A stretch of DNA of 64,000 bases from Streptomyces aurantiogriseus (GTDB lineage Bacteria > Actinomycetota > Actinomycetes > Streptomycetales > Streptomycetaceae): NCBI RefSeq assembly GCF_014649375.1, contig NZ_BMSX01000020.1, positions 62,001 to 126,000 of the forward strand, read 5' to 3'. How positions within the stretch are numbered: the stretch's first letter is position 1; each line of letters opens with the position of its first letter. Positions 58,992 through 64,000 of this stretch are shown in pieces. Made by a program: the position numbers and the translations under genes. Below the pieces are notes generated by a model that did no database searches, was not told the origin of the DNA, and saw only the letters and a program-made list of their open reading frames with translations.

Positions 58992-59885
58992 ATGGCTCAA
59001 GTACTGGACCGCCCCGTGGAGGTGAAGGCCCCCACCTCGCCCGCCGAGCGCACGGCCCGCCGCAGGGCGCTCCTGGAATGGATCGCGGTCCACTCCCTGG
59101 GCGTCGCCGCCGCCCTGTTCTTCACCCTCCCCTTCGTGTTCGTGTTCCTCACCTCCCTGATGAGCGACTCGCAGGCGCTCAGCCGGGATCTGATCCCGCA
59201 CACCTGGGAGTGGGCCAACTACAAGAAGGTCTTCGACACCCCGGGCTTCCTCACCTGGTGGAAGAACACGCTGATCTACGCCGGACTGGGAACCGTCCTG
59301 ACCGTCGTGTCCTCCGTCCCCGTGGCGTACGCGCTGGCCAAGTTCCGCTTCCGGGGCCGCAATCTCGCGCTCATGCTGGTGATCTCGATGATGATGCTGC
59401 CCCCGCAGGTGGTCGTCATCCCGATGTACCTGTTCTGGGCGAAGCAACTGGACCTGTCGGGCACGCTGTGGCCGATGATCATCCCGATGGGGTTCGGCGA
59501 CGCGTTCTCGATCTTCCTGCTGCGCCAGTTCCTGATGACCATCCCCAACGAGTACGTGGACGCGGCGAAGGTGGACGGGTGCGGCGACCTGCGCACCCTG
59601 CTGAAGGTCGTCCTGCCGATGGCCAGGCCAGGCATCGCCGCCGTCGCCCTGTTCCAGTTCTTCTACGCCTGGAACGACTACTTCGGCCCGCAGATCTACG
59701 CCTCCGAGAACCCCGGCGCCTGGACCCTCTCCTACGGCCTGGAGTCGTTCAAGGGCATGCACCACACCGACTGGAACCTCACCATGGCGGCCACCGTGCT
59801 GGTCATGGCCCCGGTGATCCTTGTGTTCTTCTTCGCGCAGAAGGCGTTCGTCGAGGGCGTCACCCTGACCGGAGTGAAGGGTTGA
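58992..59885 (+). CDS. csnG: Sugar ABC transporter permease (MalG-like)
   Basis: 297 residues, six helices, CUT1 MalG type. EAA loop: YVDAAKVDGCGDLRTLLKVVLP. C-terminal helix runs to VEGVTLTGVKG. ATG 58992 follows AGGTGA by five bases; a GTG at 58983 is an alternative nearer the overlap with csnF. CsnE, CsnF and CsnG form the importer. Confidence 0.92.
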   Translation: MAQVLDRPVEVKAPTSPAERTARRRALLEWIAVHSLGVAAALFFTLPFVFVFLTSLMSDSQALSRDLIPHTWEWANYKKVFDTPGFLTWWKNTLIYAGLGTVLTVVSSVPVAYALAKFRFRGRNLALMLVISMMMLPPQVVVIPMYLFWAKQLDLSGTLWPMIIPMGFGDAFSIFLLRQFLMTIPNEYVDAAKVDGCGDLRTLLKVVLPMARPGIAAVALFQFFYAWNDYFGPQIYASENPGAWTLSYGLESFKGMHHTDWNLTMAATVLVMAPVILVFFFAQKAFVEGVTLTGVKG

Positions 59886-59892
59886 ACGACGT

Positions 59893-61158
59893 ATGAAACT
59901 CACCGTGGTCGGCGGAGGCTCGACCTACACCCCCGAACTGATCGACGGCTTCGCCCGTCTGCGGGACACCCTCCCGCTGGAGGAGCTGGTCCTGGTCGAC
60001 CCGGCCGCCGAACGCCTGGAGCTGGTGGGCGGGCTGGCGCGGCGCATCTTCGCCCGTCAGGGGCACCCCGGCCGGATCGTCACCACCTCCGGCCTGGACG
60101 CGGCCGTCGACGGCGCCGACGCCGTACTGCTCCAGCTCCGCGTCGGCGGCCAGGCCGCCCGGGAGCAGGACGAGACCTGGCCCCTGGAGTGCGGCTGCGT
60201 CGGTCAGGAGACGACCGGCGCGGGCGGCCTCGCCAAGGCGCTGCGCACGGTCCCGGTGGTCCTGGACATCGCCGAACGGGTCCGCCGTACGAACCCCCGC
60301 GCCTGGATCATCGACTTCACCAACCCGGTCGGCATCGTCACCCGTGCCCTGCTCCAGGCCGGGCACAGGGCGGTCGGGCTGTGCAACGTGGCGATCGGCT
60401 TCCAGCGCAGGTTCGCGGGGATGCTGGGGGTCGCGCCCGCGGACGTCCATCTGGACCACGTCGGCCTCAACCACCTCACCTGGGAGACGGGCGTACGCCT
60501 CGGCGGCCCGGAGGGCGAGGACGTCCTGCCGAAGCTGCTGTCCGACCACGGCGACACGATCGCGGCGGACCTGCACCTCCCCCGCCCCCTCCTGGACCGC
60601 CTGTCGGTGGTCCCGTCGTACTACCTGCGCTACTACTACGCGCACGACGAGGTCGTCCGGGAGCTGCGCACGAAGCCGTCGCGGGCGGCCGAAGTCGCCG
60701 CGATGGAGCGGACGTTGCTGCAGATGTACGGCGACCCGTCCCTGGACGAGAAGCCGGAGCTGCTGGCGCGGCGCGGCGGCGCCTACTACTCGGAGGCCGC
60801 CGTGGACCTGGCGGCCGCGCTGCTCACCGGCTCCGGCAGCCCGTACCAGGTGGTGAACGCGTACAACCACGGCACGCTGTCCTTCCTCCCGGACGACGCG
60901 GTGATCGAGGTCCAGGCGGCGGTCGGCCCGAAGGGCCCGTCCCCCCTCCCGGTCACGCAACCGGACCCCCTCTTCGCGGGCCTGATGGCGAACGTGACGG
61001 CCTATGAGCACCTGGCCCTGGAGGCGGCCCTGCACGGCGGCCGCAACCGTGTCTTCCGGGCCCTCCTGGCCCACCCCCTGATCGGCCAGTACGAGTACGC
61101 CGACACACTGACCGACCGACTGATCGCACACAACCGGGAGCACCTCGCGTGGGCCTGA
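59893..61158 (+). CDS. csnH: Family 4 glycosidase
   Basis: 421-residue NAD+- and Mn2+-dependent GH4 enzyme. GGGSTYTPEL (7-16) is the NAD loop; C164 (GLCNVAIG) and H194 (GLNHLTWE) are the metal ligands. Such enzymes cleave (phospho)glycosides by redox-elimination; in this operon it should process imported glucosamine oligomers. Its end overlaps csnK by ten bases. Confidence 0.92.
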   Translation: MKLTVVGGGSTYTPELIDGFARLRDTLPLEELVLVDPAAERLELVGGLARRIFARQGHPGRIVTTSGLDAAVDGADAVLLQLRVGGQAAREQDETWPLECGCVGQETTGAGGLAKALRTVPVVLDIAERVRRTNPRAWIIDFTNPVGIVTRALLQAGHRAVGLCNVAIGFQRRFAGMLGVAPADVHLDHVGLNHLTWETGVRLGGPEGEDVLPKLLSDHGDTIAADLHLPRPLLDRLSVVPSYYLRYYYAHDEVVRELRTKPSRAAEVAAMERTLLQMYGDPSLDEKPELLARRGGAYYSEAAVDLAAALLTGSGSPYQVVNAYNHGTLSFLPDDAVIEVQAAVGPKGPSPLPVTQPDPLFAGLMANVTAYEHLALEAALHGGRNRVFRALLAHPLIGQYEYADTLTDRLIAHNREHLAWA

Positions 61159-62120
61159 CCGCAAGCGTCCTCGCCATCGACGCGGGCAACAGCAAGACCG
61201 ATGTCGCCGTCGTGGCGGCCGACGGCGAGGTGCTCGCCACGGCCCGCGGCGGCGGCTTCCGCCCGCCCGCGGTGGGCGTGGGCCCGGCGGTGGACGCCCT
61301 CGCGGACACCGTCACGCGTGCGTACACCGCCGCCGGCGTCACCTCGGCGACCCATGTCTCGGCCTGCCTGGCCAACGCCGACCTGCCCGTGGAGGAGGAA
61401 CAGCTGGCGGCGGCCCTGCACGCACGCGCGTGGGGCGCGTCGGTGGAGGTCCGCAACGACACGTTCGCCATCCTGCGGGCCGGCGTGGCCGAACCCCGGG
61501 GCGTGGCCGTCGTCTGCGGCGCAGGCATCAACTGCGTCGGCATGCGCCCCGACGGCCGCACCGCCCGCTTCCCCGCCCTCGGCCGCCTCTCCGGCGACTG
61601 GGGCGGCGGCTGGGGCCTGGCGGAGGAGGCCGTCTGGCACGCGGCGAGGGCGGAGGACGGCCGGGGCGGCCCGACCGCCCTGACCCGTACGCTCCCGGCC
61701 CACTTCGCCCTGCCGTCCATGTACGCCCTGATCGAGGCCCTCCACCTGGAGCGCATCCCGCCCGCCCGCCGCCACGAACTCACCCCCGTCCTCTTCGCGA
61801 CGGCGACACAGGGCGACGAGCTGGCCCGCACACTCGTCGACCGCCTGGCCGAGGAGGTGGTGACGATGGCGGTGGTGGCCCTGACCCGCCTGGACCTGCT
61901 GGCAGAGGAGACACCGGTGCTGCTGGGGGGCGGTGTGCTGGCGGCGGGACACCAGCAACTGGACGACGGAGTACGGGAGTTGCTGGCGGCAAAAGCACCG
62001 AAGGCCGTGGCGCGTGTGGTACGGGAGCGGCCGGTGCTGGGGGCTGCGCTGCTGGGCTTGGACCGAGTGGGAGCCGACGCTCGGGCGCAGGACAAGGTGC
62101 GGACGTACTTCGAGGGTTGA
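61149..62120 (+). CDS. csnK: BadF/NagK-type sugar kinase
   Basis: 323-residue ASKHA-fold kinase of the BadF/BadG/BcrA/BcrD ATPase family, which includes N-acetylglucosamine kinase. Phosphate loops: IDAGNSKTDVAVV and CGAGINCVG; SGDWGGGWGLAEEA follows. It probably phosphorylates glucosamine released by CsnH, preparing it for glycolysis. GTG 61149 overlaps csnH. Last gene of the operon. Confidence 0.9.
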   Translation: MGLTASVLAIDAGNSKTDVAVVAADGEVLATARGGGFRPPAVGVGPAVDALADTVTRAYTAAGVTSATHVSACLANADLPVEEEQLAAALHARAWGASVEVRNDTFAILRAGVAEPRGVAVVCGAGINCVGMRPDGRTARFPALGRLSGDWGGGWGLAEEAVWHAARAEDGRGGPTALTRTLPAHFALPSMYALIEALHLERIPPARRHELTPVLFATATQGDELARTLVDRLAEEVVTMAVVALTRLDLLAEETPVLLGGGVLAAGHQQLDDGVRELLAAKAPKAVARVVRERPVLGAALLGLDRVGADARAQDKVRTYFEG

Positions 62121-62480
62121 GCGGAGTCGGTGCTGGAGGTGGGTCGCGCAGCCCACCGTTTGCGGGATGCCCCCTTCTGTGGGTCGGGAGCCGCCCCGGG
62201 TGGCACGACTGCCCGCGGCTCGACGGGGCGGCTGGGCATCATGCGTGACTGCACCGACCCAAGGGGCGTGGACCGTGTCGACACGCGGCTCCGCCGCGAT
62301 GGGGTCCCCCGCTCGAGCGGAGCCGAGAGTGGGGGAGCGACCAGCCACAACCCACCCGCACCCCGACGAACACCCCCCCTCCCCCACGGTGGAACCGAAC
62401 ACAAAGCCACCGCGTGTTCACCAGCACGCATTGGCTGCGATACTGGCGCCGACACATGACCACGGGGGAGGTCAGAGAAC
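62121..62480. other. Intergenic region csnK / glnX-like gene
   Basis: 360 bases. Contains the dispersed element at 62299-62340 and, at the right, a possible promoter (TTCACC-N16-GATACT, about 62419-62446). The left 180 bases have open frames but no ribosome site or homology I recognise. Confidence 0.45.
62299..62340 (+). repeat. Dispersed GAGCGGGGG-type element, copy B
   Basis: ATGGGGTCCCCCGCTCGAGC followed by GGAGCCGAGAGTGGGGGAGC. Same family as 11005-11043, and a kind of element I recall as frequent between Streptomyces genes. Confidence 0.65.
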
Positions 62481-63887
62481 GTGGCAAACCCGCCAACGAT
62501 CAGCGCGGCTCCGGCGACTCCACCGCCCACGCCCGCCAAGACCTCGGCACCGGCGGAGCCCCGCCGCACGGCCTTCGCCGAGGGCGTCGACCAGCTGCGC
62601 GCCGCCGCGACCACGGAGCCGGGCCGGCTCCGCATCATCGGCGCCCTCCTCGCCCTCCTGGTCGTCGCGTTCGGCGCGGTCACGTCCTGGCAGATGACCG
62701 ACCGCTCGACCGCCGCCGACGACGTGCTCAACAAGAGTCAGCCCCTCAGCACGGCCGCCGCCGACATCTACCGTTCCCTCGCCGACGCCAACACCGCCGC
62801 CTCCAGCGGCTTCCTGGCCGGCGGACAGGAGACGGCCGAGTCGCGCAAGCGCTACGAGGACGACATCGACACGGCCGCCGCGAAGCTCGTGACCGCGGCG
62901 AACAACTCCGACCCCGACTCCCCCTCCTCGGCGGCCATCACCAAGCTGAACAAGCTGCTGCCGGAGTACAAGGGCCTGGTCGAGCGCGCCCGTACGTACA
63001 ACCGGCAGGGCTTCCCGGTCGGCGGCGCCTACCTGCGGTACGCGAACCAGAAGATGCAGAAGGAGATGCTCCCGGCGGCCGAGGATCTCTACAAGAAGGA
63101 GAACCAGCGCCTCAAGGACGACTACGCGGACGCCACGCCCTACCCGTGGGCGGCGATCGCGTTGGGCGTCCTCGCGCTGGCCGCGCTCGCCTGGGCCCAG
63201 CACCGCAACTACCGCCGCACGAACCGCGTGTTGAACCACGGCCTGGTCGCGGCCACCGCGGCCACCGCGGTCGTCCTCCTGTGGCTCGCCGTCGGCCACA
63301 GCGTGGCCCGCGCCGGCCTGAACGACTCCTACGACCACGGTGTCCGCTCGCTGAACGTCCTGCACGACGCCCGGATCGCCTCCCTCAAGGCCCGCGGCAA
63401 CGAGAACCTCACGCTGGTCGCACGCGGAGCCGAGACCGTGAAGGTGACGGCCGACGGGGAGGAGTTGACGGTCGACAGGTACGACCACGACTTCACCACG
63501 GACATGAACGTCCTCGGCAAGGGCCTCACGCAGGCGGCGAGGCTCGCCGACGACCCGACGGGCGAGAAGCCGGTCACTCAGGCCGAGAGCAACATGGCCG
63601 AGTGGAAGAAGCGCCACACCGCGGCCCGCTCCCAGGACGACAACGGCAACTACGAGCAGGCGCTGGCCCTGGTGATCGGCGGCAAGGGTGCCACCGGCGA
63701 GTGCTTCGACAGCGTCGACGCGAACCTGGCGCGCGCGCTGAACCACGAGCAGAACGAGTTCAGGCAGGCGGCCGGCGACGGCCTGGACGCGATGGGCGGT
63801 CTGCCGGTCGGTGCGGCCGTGCTCGCCGTCCTGGGCGCGGCGGGCGCGGTCCTCGGCATCGGCCGCAGGCTGTCGGAGTACCGGTGA
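62481..63887 (+). CDS. Four-helix sensor, GlnX-like
   Basis: 468 residues with four helices: IIGALLALLVVAFGAVTSWQ, YPWAAIALGVLALAALAWAQ, ATAATAVVLLWLAVGHSVA and LPVGAAVLAVLGAAGAVLGI. Two extracytoplasmic loops of about 120 and 140 residues are mainly helical and charged, with a sensor-like layout. Position just before a lipoprotein-like gene start matches the mycobacterial GlnX-GlnH-PknG amino-acid sensing cluster, where GlnX binds the glutamate-binding lipoprotein. The kinase gene, if present, would be beyond the window. GTG 62481 follows GGGGGAGG. Assignment is by topology and position. Confidence 0.6.
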   Translation: MANPPTISAAPATPPPTPAKTSAPAEPRRTAFAEGVDQLRAAATTEPGRLRIIGALLALLVVAFGAVTSWQMTDRSTAADDVLNKSQPLSTAAADIYRSLADANTAASSGFLAGGQETAESRKRYEDDIDTAAAKLVTAANNSDPDSPSSAAITKLNKLLPEYKGLVERARTYNRQGFPVGGAYLRYANQKMQKEMLPAAEDLYKKENQRLKDDYADATPYPWAAIALGVLALAALAWAQHRNYRRTNRVLNHGLVAATAATAVVLLWLAVGHSVARAGLNDSYDHGVRSLNVLHDARIASLKARGNENLTLVARGAETVKVTADGEELTVDRYDHDFTTDMNVLGKGLTQAARLADDPTGEKPVTQAESNMAEWKKRHTAARSQDDNGNYEQALALVIGGKGATGECFDSVDANLARALNHEQNEFRQAAGDGLDAMGGLPVGAAVLAVLGAAGAVLGIGRRLSEYR

Positions 63888-63901
63888 AAGGGGGAGTACC
63901 G

Positions 63902-64000
63902 GTGAAAGAGGGCGTGACGGTGCGTGCGCGACGGATGCGGGCCGGCCTGAAGGGCTGGGGCGGAGTCGGTGCGATGGCGGTCGTCTGTGCCCTCGCGCTG
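63902..64000 (+). CDS. Exported protein, 5' part only (GlnH-like?)
   Basis: The window ends 33 codons into this frame: VKEGVTVRARRMRAGLKGWG then a hydrophobic run VGAMAVVCALAL. The basic start and hydrophobic core are a signal peptide. GTG 63902 overlaps the spacing after GGGGGAG (63890-63896); a GTG at 63914 is also possible. Sixteen bases from the GlnX-like gene, it may be the glutamate-binding lipoprotein of the same cluster. Cannot be verified here. Confidence 0.55.
   Translation, partial: MKEGVTVRARRMRAGLKGWGGVGAMAVVCALAL

Overview
The window is about 72% G+C. Its codon use, GTG/TTG starts, ROK, ECF and TetR regulators, twin-arginine signals and class E sortase motif all point to a Streptomyces chromosome core region. 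Gene content and order resemble, from memory and not checked, the part of the S. coelicolor chromosome that holds sodF, pepN, malQ and the csn (glucosamine-oligomer) operon. No tRNA, rRNA, CRISPR array, transposase or prophage was seen. Reading was by eye; no database search was run.

Layout. 0.5-6.3 kb: rpiB, an amino-acid permease, a membrane Ser/Thr kinase with a collagen-like N-terminus, a LAXTG wall-anchored protein and the biotin transporter bioY. 6.6-13.4 kb: an organosulfur locus with a Cys leader peptide, a ROK regulator, a second Cys-rich leader peptide with a following hairpin, ssuA-ssuC-ssuB, an FMN monooxygenase and a TauD-type dioxygenase. 13.4-23 kb: a second permease, sodF with a Nur operator and probable 3' sRNA, a methyltransferase, a phosphatase, a mycothiol-dependent-nitroreductase-like protein, pepN copy 1 and two hypotheticals. 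23-29 kb: glycosyltransferase, TAT-exported phosphoesterase, NUDIX, PPOX and VOC proteins, and a CGNR-type regulator sharing a palindromic promoter with the VOC gene. 29-37.7 kb: a large secreted subtilase, an ECF sigma with a membrane partner, asd, a DUF1203 protein, an acetyltransferase, and a zinc-ribbon sigma factor with a TTA codon. 37.7-44.8 kb: pepN copy 2, acetyltransferase, EamA transporter with divergent marR, and a flavin monooxygenase with divergent tetR separated by a 14-bp iteron array. 44.9-52.4 kb: malQ and a five-gene overlapping operon (ECF sigma, ZAS anti-sigma, ABC ATPase, two membrane proteins). 52.4-64 kb: HNH nuclease, MscS channel, Uma2 protein, the csnR-csnEFGHK operon, and the start of a probable glnX-glnH sensor pair.

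The least expected features are the two cysteine-coding mini-ORFs in the sulfonate locus (6658-6744 and 8082-8129), which look like two separate attenuation switches for one pathway; the eight-unit iteron array at 44073-44197 whose last unit abuts the tetR ATG; the sigma/anti-sigma/ABC operon whose anti-sigma linker is a 45-bp minisatellite; and a run of promoters with a TAnnnT box 6-7 nt before a start codon, implying leaderless mRNAs.
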